Shown here in pieces: positions 51,665 through 58,972 of a DNA stretch of 58,972 nt. The stretch's first letter is position 1; each line of letters begins with the position of its first letter. The position numbers were made by a program, and so were the translations under genes. The DNA lies in assembly GCA_023667015.1 (NCBI GenBank), contig JAMPAX010000009.1:1-58972 (forward strand), given 5' to 3'. Below the pieces are notes generated by a model. That model was not told where the DNA came from and made no database searches. It was given only the letters and a program-made list of their open reading frames with translations. Source of the stretch: Muribaculaceae bacterium (GTDB lineage: Bacteria > Bacteroidota > Bacteroidia > Bacteroidales > Muribaculaceae).

Positions 51665-52949
51665 ATTTGCATGTCATTATCTTGAGTACATGGAGGTCGG
51701 TTTGTGTCATAGCATCGCGTCCGATGGAGGTCAGATTGTGGACAGTGACGTCGACATCGTCGCAGACGATTCCCTCGGCGGAGGTCACACATTTGTTGTT
51801 CATAGCAAGCATCGCTGACATCAACGCTGTGGATACTCCCGAAGATATCTTCATCGAACATGAGGGCTTGGCGCCATCGCAAATCATGCCGGTAAGGTTG
51901 GCTACCATATTCTTTACAGCTGCGCATACTCGGCTGTAGTCGCCACCCATAAGGTAGACGATGCCGGAGCTTGCTCCTGTGGAGGCTACTACGCATCCGC
52001 AGAGTGCGGAGAGTCTGCCAAGGCTCTGCTTGATGTAGATACTCGTGAGATGACTGAGCATCAGGGCGCGAATGGTGTGCTCTTCTGAGGCGTTGATATC
52101 CCGGGCGAAGCTCACTACAGGCATTGTGGCCGTGATTCCCTGATTGCCGGATCCGGAGTTGGACATTACGGCTATCGGAGCGCCTCCCATGCGAGCATCG
52201 CATGCTGCTGAGGTCAGTGATATCATGTGCTCTAAGGGGGTATCTCCGAAGAATTTCATGCCGGCACTGCGGATAGTGCTCCCTAAGGAGTGGCCATAGT
52301 TGCCGTTGAGTGCCGTTTCGGCTGCAGCTCCGTTGAGGCGTTTGGCCTCGAGGATAAAGGATATCTCTTCGAGTGGAGATTCAGTGGCGAATTCATAGAC
52401 CATTGCTAAGTTCAGCTCTATATCTTTCTCCTCTGTGGCGTTGCTTGCCTCAGATGTGCCTTCTTCCTGAAGAAGAATTTCACCGTTGCGTGATAGATGG
52501 ATGAAGTTGGTATGGGCGCGAGATATTACGGCACGAGCTGTGTTATTGCCGGCTTTTACCTCTACGTCTATATGAAGATTCGAGGGAGCATTAGCGCAAT
52601 GGCTGATCTTTATGCATTCCCCGGCGATATATTCTTTCCCTTCAAGTACGGCTGCGGGAGTTACGTCGCGCAATACCTCCAGTCCGTATTCCGACTTTCC
52701 TATCAATGCGCCGAGGGCTACGGCTATCGGCAAGCCAATCATGCCGGTGCCCGGAATGCCAACTCCCATGGCATTTTTGATGATGTTGCCGCTGAGCGAA
52801 AGATTAATCTGCTCCGGCGTACATCCTAATAATTCTGTGGCTTTGGCTACGGCTAATGATACTGCCGCAGGTTCAGTACATCCTATAGCCGGAACTACCT
52901 CCCGGTGTACAAGACGTATTATCGCCTCTCTAATCGTTTTGTTAAGCAT
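51663..52949 (-). CDS. L-cysteine desulfidase / serine dehydratase-alpha-like (UPF0597)
   Basis: The 428-residue cytosolic protein matches UPF0597/CyuA: VPAIGCTEPAAVSLAVA with C24 near the N-terminus, GGAPIAVMSNSGSGNQGITATMPV in the middle and CGCVVASTGASSGIVYLMGG and GMICDGAKPSCSMKIS toward the C-terminus. Conserved cysteines probably bind an iron-sulfur cluster used for cysteine breakdown to pyruvate, ammonia and sulfide. It overlaps the 3' end of tdk by 8 bp. Confidence 0.87.
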   Translation of the reverse strand: MLNKTIREAIIRLVHREVVPAIGCTEPAAVSLAVAKATELLGCTPEQINLSLSGNIIKNAMGVGIPGTGMIGLPIAVALGALIGKSEYGLEVLRDVTPAAVLEGKEYIAGECIKISHCANAPSNLHIDVEVKAGNNTARAVISRAHTNFIHLSRNGEILLQEEGTSEASNATEEKDIELNLAMVYEFATESPLEEISFILEAKRLNGAAAETALNGNYGHSLGSTIRSAGMKFFGDTPLEHMISLTSAACDARMGGAPIAVMSNSGSGNQGITATMPVVSFARDINASEEHTIRALMLSHLTSIYIKQSLGRLSALCGCVVASTGASSGIVYLMGGDYSRVCAAVKNMVANLTGMICDGAKPSCSMKISSGVSTALMSAMLAMNNKCVTSAEGIVCDDVDVTVHNLTSIGRDAMTQTDLHVLKIMTCK

Positions 52950-53610
52950 TTGTATGGTTTTCGGTTAGTTCTATTTCTTCTTCTAATAGTGGTAAACGAT
53001 ATCTTCGTGAACTCTCCACTCGCTTGTTGCGCCAGCATTTACGGCATACGGCCATATAGCGGTCGTTGCCTCCTATCTCTACCTGTTCTCCCTCGGTAAT
53101 GATCTCTCCCAAGGAGTCTATGCGAGCATTGACTATGGTTTTCCGGCCGCAATTGCATGTGGATTTTACTTCATCGATTGTGTCGGCTATCTCAAATAGT
53201 CGGCGTGACCCGTCAAACATGTGTGAGCGGAAGTCGGTGCGAAGTCCGTAGCAGATGACGTTACATCCGAAGTCGTCGACTACTGCTGAGAGCTGGTCTA
53301 CCTGGTCGGGAGTCAGAAACTGAGCCTCATCTACCAATATCCATTCCGGTAGTGATCCCTGACTGCGAGCCATATCGCGCAGTTCGATGTATAGATTGCT
53401 GTCGCCATAAATCCAGCGGCATTCTCTCTCAATACCTATACGGCTGCGGATTACGTTCTTATTGTCTCGTGTGTCTATGACGGGTTTCATACAGAGATAT
53501 GATATCCCGCGCTCTTCAAAGTTGTAGGCCGTTGTCAGCAACATGGCGGTCTTTGCCGACCCCATGGTACCATAACGGAAATATAATTTGCCTATTCTAT
53601 TCATTGTCAA
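52942..53610 (-). CDS. tdk: thymidine kinase (type II)
   Basis: The 222-residue enzyme phosphorylates thymidine in nucleotide salvage. It has a P-loop GTMGSAKT (residues 14-21; the usual glycine before the lysine is alanine), ILVDEAQFL, the lasso region with CNCGRKTIVNAR and zinc-like CRKCW. The last part has a lysine/arginine-rich tail. It uses the consensus promoter at 53650-53681 and overlaps the next gene. Confidence 0.9.
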   Translation of the reverse strand: MTMNRIGKLYFRYGTMGSAKTAMLLTTAYNFEERGISYLCMKPVIDTRDNKNVIRSRIGIERECRWIYGDSNLYIELRDMARSQGSLPEWILVDEAQFLTPDQVDQLSAVVDDFGCNVICYGLRTDFRSHMFDGSRRLFEIADTIDEVKSTCNCGRKTIVNARIDSLGEIITEGEQVEIGGNDRYMAVCRKCWRNKRVESSRRYRLPLLEEEIELTENHTNA

Positions 53611-53649
53611 GTAACGGAGATGTGAAAGTGTTGCCCCCGATTTCTAAGG

Positions 53650-53681
53650 CAAAATTAAAACCTTTTTCCGTAATTTCCAAA
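53650..53681 (-). promoter_or_regulatory. promoter of tdk
   Basis: On the minus strand TTTG, 20 bp and TAATTTTG match the consensus exactly, 40 bp upstream of the tdk ATG. Confidence 0.8.
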
Positions 53682-53712
53682 CCGATTATTTTCCCTCCCC
53701 CCCTCATAGTAG

Positions 53713-53731
53713 CACAGACGTCTCGCCTGTG
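53713..53731. repeat. CACAGaCG palindromic repeat
   Basis: CACAGACG, TCT and CGCCTGTG form a hairpin with one mismatch. With the preceding CCCCTCATAGTAGCA it matches the element at 32276 over more than 30 bp. Confidence 0.65.
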
Positions 53732-53739
53732 TATAAATA

Positions 53740-54399
53740 TCATTCGATGTTTGCATTAATACTGTAAGCCTTGTAGCTGAGTCTGCGCTCTGCCTTTCTG
53801 TTGCGTCGGCGTCGCATCATCCATAGTAGCCAATGTCTTATGAGTGTATCCACGGAAAACCTGCCGGATCCCCACATCGCCAGCGCTAACGAAAGAATAA
53901 CACAAACTGCTGAGAAACTGTCAATAATACCATTCGCAATTAATCCTGTTGCAAGTATATAAGCAAACCATCCGGCTGAAGCAATCATCAACATCCGCTC
54001 CAGGCTTCCTGTCAGCAGCATTATCCCGATTACCATCCAGACGTTCATTGACATTGACTGTACAGCCACCGTTGAAATGATGCTATTTTCCATCAAATAG
54101 GGGAGTACAAACAATAACAATCCAAACAATAAGCGAATCGTAAGCAGCTGGGCAGAACGCATTGCAGACATTTTCCCGTCCACTCCAAAAAATAAATTAA
54201 GCCTTTTCTGAAGAGTAGATGCCCTTTTAGCTACTATTGCCGACTCTGCAGCGACAATTCGCTGTCCTTTAAGTCGTAATGCCGACTTAGGTTTCAATAG
54301 GCCGAGTGGAATCTTTACGGGATTGACAGAGATGACAGTGGCGGGCGAAGTAGCGTTCATGGCAAAAATTGGTTTGATAAACTTCTGTATATCTAACAA
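53740..54399 (-). CDS. orphan membrane protein of unknown function
   Basis: The 219-residue product has a basic N-terminal 80 residues (KPKSALRLKGQR) and four hydrophobic helices (about 86-101, 115-128, 134-154 and 160-176), ending in an Arg-rich cytosolic tail (WMMRRRRNRKAERR). I recognise no family. The start may be ATG 54399 or 54360. It lies between the tdk operon and a 328-bp gap without clear genes. Confidence 0.5.
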   Translation of the reverse strand: MLDIQKFIKPIFAMNATSPATVISVNPVKIPLGLLKPKSALRLKGQRIVAAESAIVAKRASTLQKRLNLFFGVDGKMSAMRSAQLLTIRLLFGLLLFVLPYLMENSIISTVAVQSMSMNVWMVIGIMLLTGSLERMLMIASAGWFAYILATGLIANGIIDSFSAVCVILSLALAMWGSGRFSVDTLIRHWLLWMMRRRRNRKAERRLSYKAYSINANIE

Positions 54400-54585
54400 C
54401 CAACCTACCCAATTGTTTATATTATTTATAATTATTTAACATTATAAATGTCCTGATGTAACCATCTGTTCTCCCAATTTTCGGGCCGAATAAGTTTTGC
54501 CGGTCTGAGGCGTTCCCGATAGTAACAGCGCATATTTTGAGGTATTGTAGAAGCCCTATATAAATTGAGTAATAGGCATATATCG

Positions 54586-54622
54586 GCAACGGCGACAAGT
54601 TCAAATGAACTCGCCGCCGTTG
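54586..54622. promoter_or_regulatory. long hairpin in a gene-free gap
   Basis: GCAACGGCGACAAGTTC and GAACTCGCCGCCGTTGC form a 17-bp stem with two mismatches; T6 follows at distance on plus. The gap from 54400 to 54727 otherwise shows no open frame or promoter. It could be a processed end of the aminotransferase transcript or a terminator of an unseen plus-strand RNA. Confidence 0.45.
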
Positions 54623-54727
54623 CTGTATTTTTTAAAGTTGATAGTTTACTTTTGTTCGGGTGAGTGAATATCATAAAGCTTTTGGCTTTTATGAAATAGT
54701 GTTTCCATGTTGTGACCCGACAAAAAG

Positions 54728-55990
54728 CTATTGTATGGAATTCTTGATAGTATCAACGATATAGCGGACATCGTCATCGGTGACGTAGGGTCCGGCGGGA
54801 AGGCAGATGCCAACTTTGAAGAGCGCTTCGGATACACCGTTGACATAAGCCGGAGCGTTTTTGTAGACCGGCTGCTTATGCATCGGTTTCCAAAGAGGGC
54901 GAGCTTCAATGTTAGCCTTGTCGAGATAGACGCGGAGAACCTCAACATTGTCGTTTGGCTGACAGTCAGTGGTGGCAGTGGAAGCCGCATGGATTACGCC
55001 GGCTGCGCCACCGACAGCTCCCGTGATGATTGTCTTATACGCATTCTCTTGACCTTTGATTTTGAGGTCGGGATCAAGAGTTGCGGTACAGAGCCAGAAG
55101 TTGGAGTCAGACTCAGGCCATGGATTGGTGTGCATAGTGATACCTTTCACACCCTTCAGCAACTCGCAATACAGCTCCTGTACATGCTTATGATGGGCAA
55201 TGTGGTCGTTGATGATAGTCATCTGTCCGCGACCGATGCCTGCGCAGATATTCGACATGCGGTAGTTGTAGCCAATGGCCTCGTGCTGATAATAGGGATA
55301 AGACTCGCGGGCTTGGGTAGCGTACCACATCACCTTATTCTTATCCTCATCGTTATCGCAAACCAAAGCGCCGCCGCCGGAGGTAGTAATCATCTTGTTG
55401 CCGTTGAAAGACAATACGCCATACTTTCCGAATGTGCCAAGAACCTGACCATTGTAGCGAGAGCCGAGACCTTCGGCAGCATCCTCAATCACAGGAATCT
55501 CATAACGGTTGGCAATCTCCATGATGCAATCAATCTTGTAAGGCATACCATAGAGAGCGACCGGAATGATTGCCTTCGGTTTCTTACCGGTCTTGGCAAC
55601 ACGGTCTTTGATAGCCTCTTCAAGCAGTGCTGGATTCATATTCCACGACTCCTCCTCCGAGTCAACGAACACAGGAGTAGCACCAAGATAAGTGATAGGA
55701 TGTGAAGAAGCGCAGAAAGTAAACGACTGTACCAGCACCTCATCGCCGGGGCCAACACCACAAGCAATCAGCGCAAGGTGAACCGCAGCCGTACCGGCTG
55801 ACAATGCAACCACCTTCATATCAAGAGGCGTAGCACCCTCACGATTGTTTACAAACTCTTCAAGGTCTTTTTCAAAACCATTGACATCCGGTCCCAACGG
55901 CACAGCCCAATCATTTGCAAGTGCTACCTTGATAAAATCAAGTTCCCGACCGCACATCTTCGGCTTGCAAAGCAATATCCTTTCCCTCAT
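54728..55990 (-). CDS. DegT/DnrJ/EryC1/StrS-type aminotransferase
   Basis: The 420-residue PLP enzyme transfers amino groups to keto-sugar nucleotides in surface glycan synthesis. Motifs: SAGTAAVHLAL, the VIEDAAEGLGSRY segment (D170) and the PLP lysine K199 in SFNGNKMITTSGGGAL. ATG 55990 (MRERILLCKP) fits the family start better than ATG 56002. It starts 36 bp after the HNH gene stop with no obvious promoter, so co-transcription with the defence-like genes is possible. The missing sugar-pathway neighbours are beyond view or absent. Confidence 0.85.
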   Translation of the reverse strand: MRERILLCKPKMCGRELDFIKVALANDWAVPLGPDVNGFEKDLEEFVNNREGATPLDMKVVALSAGTAAVHLALIACGVGPGDEVLVQSFTFCASSHPITYLGATPVFVDSEEESWNMNPALLEEAIKDRVAKTGKKPKAIIPVALYGMPYKIDCIMEIANRYEIPVIEDAAEGLGSRYNGQVLGTFGKYGVLSFNGNKMITTSGGGALVCDNDEDKNKVMWYATQARESYPYYQHEAIGYNYRMSNICAGIGRGQMTIINDHIAHHKHVQELYCELLKGVKGITMHTNPWPESDSNFWLCTATLDPDLKIKGQENAYKTIITGAVGGAAGVIHAASTATTDCQPNDNVEVLRVYLDKANIEARPLWKPMHKQPVYKNAPAYVNGVSEALFKVGICLPAGPYVTDDDVRYIVDTIKNSIQ

Positions 55991-56026
55991 AAGAGTAATC
56001 AATTTAAATTTGTTGTACTGAGGCTA

Positions 56027-56893
56027 CTATACAAGAGCCAGTATATAATTATGATAATCCGTAGAAGTTGCCAAAGCTCGAATCATTGCGCTGTAATAAT
56101 GGTTTTTGCCATATGACTTTTCTACTATATTTTTGTAATTTGAAAGAGCTACTACTATATCAGTTCCCCCTGATGCAAATGCTAAAATACTCATCTCACA
56201 ATCAGCATATTTGGAATCTGCCAAAGAATTATACCTTACTAACAAGTGTAGATTCCTATAATGGTTTTCTATCGTATGCCGCAGTAAGGAATCGAATTCA
56301 GGACAAAATTCTAGGTGGAAGGTAAATTTCGGCCTTCCATTGGAATCGAAGTTCAAATCAGACTTTAAAAACTCACTCGACTCAATGTCATGATAATAGA
56401 AGTTTATAAATTCTGGATTCCCGGAATCATCCTTAACTTTTTGCCCTTTACCTGAATTGCATATATTGCAACACGGAATGAGGTTTAATATATGAATGGC
56501 ATACTCCGGGTAATCCTCTTTTGGTAGAATGTGTTCAGTTGTGCCTGCCCCTGGCAAACCGCAATATGGACAGGAATTTAGATATACTCTATTGGGCAAA
56601 TCGTTGTTAAAGTAATTCTTTACTCGCTTTATAATTGCAGCTTTGCTTGAATAAAGAGATTTCAGCAAGTATTTTTCCGGATTGTTTATACTATGATTTG
56701 TAATATCATGAACCGATTCAGACACATAATTTATTCCATATTCGTTATACTGTTCTTCAACGGACGTTTCAATCGCTTGTAATGTTCTCTTTTTAGCATC
56801 GTCACATCTTGCTACAGCCTCCTTGTATATCTCAAATGGAGTTTTATCAACACCATTTTCATCTATTTCCGCATAAGGTGTATATCTGATCAT
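56027..56893 (-). CDS. HNH endonuclease (PtuB-like) of a putative defence pair
   Basis: The 288-residue protein has an HNH/zinc module at about 106-150: CPYC (C108, C111), EHILPKE (H121), then NLIPCCNICNSGKG (N137, C142, C145, N146). The rest is mainly helical. This layout is that of HNH nucleases found beside AAA ATPases in Septu and related systems. Its start overlaps the ATPase stop by 4 bp (ATGA), so translation is coupled. DNA target and activity are not shown by sequence. AT-rich codons contrast with neighbours. Confidence 0.75.
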   Translation of the reverse strand: MIRYTPYAEIDENGVDKTPFEIYKEAVARCDDAKKRTLQAIETSVEEQYNEYGINYVSESVHDITNHSINNPEKYLLKSLYSSKAAIIKRVKNYFNNDLPNRVYLNSCPYCGLPGAGTTEHILPKEDYPEYAIHILNLIPCCNICNSGKGQKVKDDSGNPEFINFYYHDIESSEFLKSDLNFDSNGRPKFTFHLEFCPEFDSLLRHTIENHYRNLHLLVRYNSLADSKYADCEMSILAFASGGTDIVVALSNYKNIVEKSYGKNHYYSAMIRALATSTDYHNYILALV

Positions 56894-58857
56894 TTCGTTT
56901 GGATGTTCTCAAATATATCTCGTGCGGCAAGATAGAGAGGAAGACTTGGGGGTAATCCTGCCGAAGTCACATCATTCAGCAATTCGTCAAATGAAGAAGC
57001 TGATCCAGCACAATTTCGTATAAATGAAATATAATGAGGTTGCAGTGTGTTTTCTCCGAAGATTTCATTACTAACAGCCGACAGGTTTTCAGCAAGTGAT
57101 TCCCTATTAAGGCATCGTGTTTGAGCCTCTTGTATAGGCATCCCTTCTTCCGATTCCACATTCACCTTTTCAATAATCGTCACATTGTCCGCAAGAAGTT
57201 CCTGAACGACAATTGAGGAATGTGTCGCAAGAATACACGCTGACTCAAACTCGCGGGTGATTTTGAAAAGCAATGACATCATCTGTCGGATAGCTCGTGG
57301 ATGGAGATGCACTTCCAGTTCATCAAAAACTATAAGCGAGTTTTTTCGGATATTAGCGTACAGAGAGGCTACAAGATTTAGAATCATAGACTCTCCAGAA
57401 CTCATCGTTCGTGATTGTTCCACGATTTTATTTACTTGAAGCCCCTCATCATTATATACTTCGTCAACCCATTCCCTTGTGAAGAATATTTGGAGAGCCG
57501 AACAGAACCTGCTTAAAATTCTACCTGAACTTACAGTATATGATTTAGAAATTAAATCAAGGGCGATTTTGAGACGCGCCTCACGATCACCCTCCGTCAT
57601 AATGACGTTCTCATTATTGTGTAAACCACAATAGGTGTAGTTCAGCACTGACTTTCCACGTAAATTTATGAAAGAATCGAAAATACTGAACGATATTGCT
57701 ATGACCTTATTGAAAATAGGCGTGGTCGGTAAAAACTCAACCTCTCCTCTAATAAGCTTCTCCACCAATGACCTCAGTATCGAGGTCTTTCCAGCCCCGT
57801 TTGGGCCAATAAGTGCTTTTATGCGATGAATATTGTCCTCATCACAGAGATTGCCAAAAGCGAAACCAAGAGTTATGGGACTCTTTGAATAGGGCAATTC
57901 GCTTTTAAAACTGAAGTTCCAATTATCCTCGTTTTTTCCAAGTTCTAATTCTCTTTTTACGTTAGATAGTAACGACGATGTTTCATAATCGCGTAATAAG
58001 GATGATTTAAAACAACCCATTGTTTCAAACCGTTCCCTTATCTGGGGATAGTAAGCAGCATCTCTAATAGCAAAAAGTATGGATTTATAATCATCAGGAC
58101 GAATCTGCTTTAACTTTGCATATCCGTTTTTGCTCTGCATTAGGCTACAAAATGAATCTGGTAGTGTTGTAAAGACATTAGGAATACATTTTTTAGTCGT
58201 AGGCTCACTCTCTTTAAATATTTTTATATTTCCCAATGATTTACACGTTATTCCCGAAATTTTATAGTAGAGACTGAAATTAGTCTTATAGCCAAAATCA
58301 TCCCAATTGTCAGAACTTAAGCAAAATGCCGGATACGAATCAGGTTCTGAATCTACATAGAACTTGACTATATTGTGTGGTATATTTATCGGATACTCGT
58401 ATTCATCGCGGGCTTCCTTAGCAAGAAGGACAAATACCTTTTTCCCATCAGCAGCAGTTATCTGATGAAAAGAATAACCTTTTGGCAACTCTTTTTCTAT
58501 AGCATCCACATATTTAGATACTTCACGTTCATCTGTTCTAACATCAATGCTTACAGCGGTATTGACAAATTTGAGAAATTCATCCTCGGAACATTCAAGC
58601 AGCCTGAATCTGTCCAAAAAAGTGTAGTCATCATCCCAATCATCGTTGTTGATAAGATGCTGTCTTGCATCTTCAGCCGCATTTCTGAATCTGGGATCTG
58701 ATGATGACATTAGTCTCAATGGCCAAATGCGGTCAAGAAAAGAAACCGGATCTATGCCGCCTTCCCAAACCCCATTATGGATATTGCCCCATATATTGCC
58801 GAGTGATAAAATTGTTCGGTAAATTTTAAGACGTCTATCTTTTGATAGTTCAGTCAT
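56890..58857 (-). CDS. AAA/ABC ATPase with N-terminal AbiJ_NTD3-like domain (PtuA-like)
   Basis: The 655-residue protein has two parts. Residues about 10-145 look like the AbiJ_NTD3 family of abortive-infection proteins: SFLDRIWPL, then SSSDPRFRNAAEDARQH, NNDDWDDDYTF, LDRFRLLECSEDEFLKF and a VR-D/E-rich end. The ATPase part from about 325 has Walker A GPNGAGKT (351-358), signature SSGES (486-490), Walker B LIVFDELEVHLHP (508-520) and the ATHSS switch (544-548), as in OLD/RecF-like and PtuA ATPases. It is translated before the HNH gene. The role as an antiphage sensor or effector is inferred. Nothing is annotated in the 115 bp upstream at the window end. Confidence 0.72.
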   Translation of the reverse strand: MTELSKDRRLKIYRTILSLGNIWGNIHNGVWEGGIDPVSFLDRIWPLRLMSSSDPRFRNAAEDARQHLINNDDWDDDYTFLDRFRLLECSEDEFLKFVNTAVSIDVRTDEREVSKYVDAIEKELPKGYSFHQITAADGKKVFVLLAKEARDEYEYPINIPHNIVKFYVDSEPDSYPAFCLSSDNWDDFGYKTNFSLYYKISGITCKSLGNIKIFKESEPTTKKCIPNVFTTLPDSFCSLMQSKNGYAKLKQIRPDDYKSILFAIRDAAYYPQIRERFETMGCFKSSLLRDYETSSLLSNVKRELELGKNEDNWNFSFKSELPYSKSPITLGFAFGNLCDEDNIHRIKALIGPNGAGKTSILRSLVEKLIRGEVEFLPTTPIFNKVIAISFSIFDSFINLRGKSVLNYTYCGLHNNENVIMTEGDREARLKIALDLISKSYTVSSGRILSRFCSALQIFFTREWVDEVYNDEGLQVNKIVEQSRTMSSGESMILNLVASLYANIRKNSLIVFDELEVHLHPRAIRQMMSLLFKITREFESACILATHSSIVVQELLADNVTIIEKVNVESEEGMPIQEAQTRCLNRESLAENLSAVSNEIFGENTLQPHYISFIRNCAGSASSFDELLNDVTSAGLPPSLPLYLAARDIFENIQTK

Positions 58858-58972
58858 GCAAATAATATTTAAAAGTTCTACCCATTGAACAACTCGTAAA
58901 TCACTTATTTTGTTAATCTAGTCGAGATCTCACAAAGAATTTTTGTCCTAAAGTGTCAGTTAAGTATTTAGC

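Noticed and set aside
53740..54399. Toxin or holin
   Set aside because: Four helices and an Arg-rich tail do not match a known toxin or holin family, so it is left as unknown.
1..58972. Insertion sequences, integrases or phage genes
   Set aside because: No transposase, integrase or structural phage protein is encoded, though small repeats are common.

Overview
This window is a Bacteroidota chromosome segment, most likely order Bacteroidales and perhaps a gut Muribaculaceae-like lineage; the family is an inference. The evidence is a SusC/SusD pair, many lipoproteins, exported proteins with Bacteroidales-type C-terminal sorting modules, and at least 18 promoters with the Bacteroidota -7 box (TAnnTTTG, usually 19-21 bp after a TTTG-like -33 box) instead of sigma70 boxes. 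There are no rRNA genes, insertion sequences, phage genes or CRISPR arrays.

Layout. 1-2.3 kb: tRNA-Ser(GGA) with a decayed second tRNA-Ser copy, a lipoprotein, a YbaK-type tRNA deacylase and tRNA-Gly(CCC). 2.4-5.6 kb: secreted and lipoprotein genes. 5.6-9.4 kb: polyprenyl synthase, TatD hydrolase and a CPA2 antiporter in tight series. 9.4-13.6 kb: a lipoprotein, a second (Kef-like) antiporter and an AI-2E-type permease. 13.7-18.1 kb: PBP4 (dacB), rsmI, small lipoproteins and a truncated maltodextrinase N-terminal domain. 18.3-31 kb: a secretion and nutrient-capture block of SusC, SusD, an M6 metalloprotease, a C10 cysteine protease and an unknown exported protein. 31-36.9 kb: bile-salt-hydrolase-family enzyme, bioB, a GT2, a DUF6452/DUF6048-like pair and an acyltransferase. 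37-40 kb: Ca/Na antiporter, a TIM-barrel glycosidase-like protein, rpmA and rplU.

40.2-48.8 kb is a vitamin B12 capture locus on the minus strand: a promoter, a cobalamin riboswitch, a BtuB-type receptor, a BtuG-like beta-propeller lipoprotein, a PKD-like lipoprotein, a DUF4465-type exported protein and a second propeller with a sorting domain. The coding frames overlap or nearly abut, so the riboswitch probably controls all five. 48.8-54.4 kb holds a GT4, a nucleoside-recognition-type membrane protein, a cysteine desulfidase family protein overlapping tdk, and an orphan membrane protein.

54.7-58.9 kb ends with a DegT aminotransferase preceded by a two-gene module. This module pairs an AAA/ABC-type ATPase, whose N-terminus resembles the AbiJ_NTD3 domain of abortive-infection proteins, with an HNH nuclease overlapping it by 4 bp. 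It looks like a Septu (PtuAB)-type antiphage system with an unusual sensor or effector domain and is the best candidate here for an undescribed system.

A second theme is repetitive intergenic DNA. Arrays of degenerate 10-bp units lie between a stop codon and the next promoter at three to four places. Two families of small hairpin repeats are dispersed through the window, one of them duplicated in frame inside a gene. Other gaps carry 7-, 13- and 16-bp tandem repeats.
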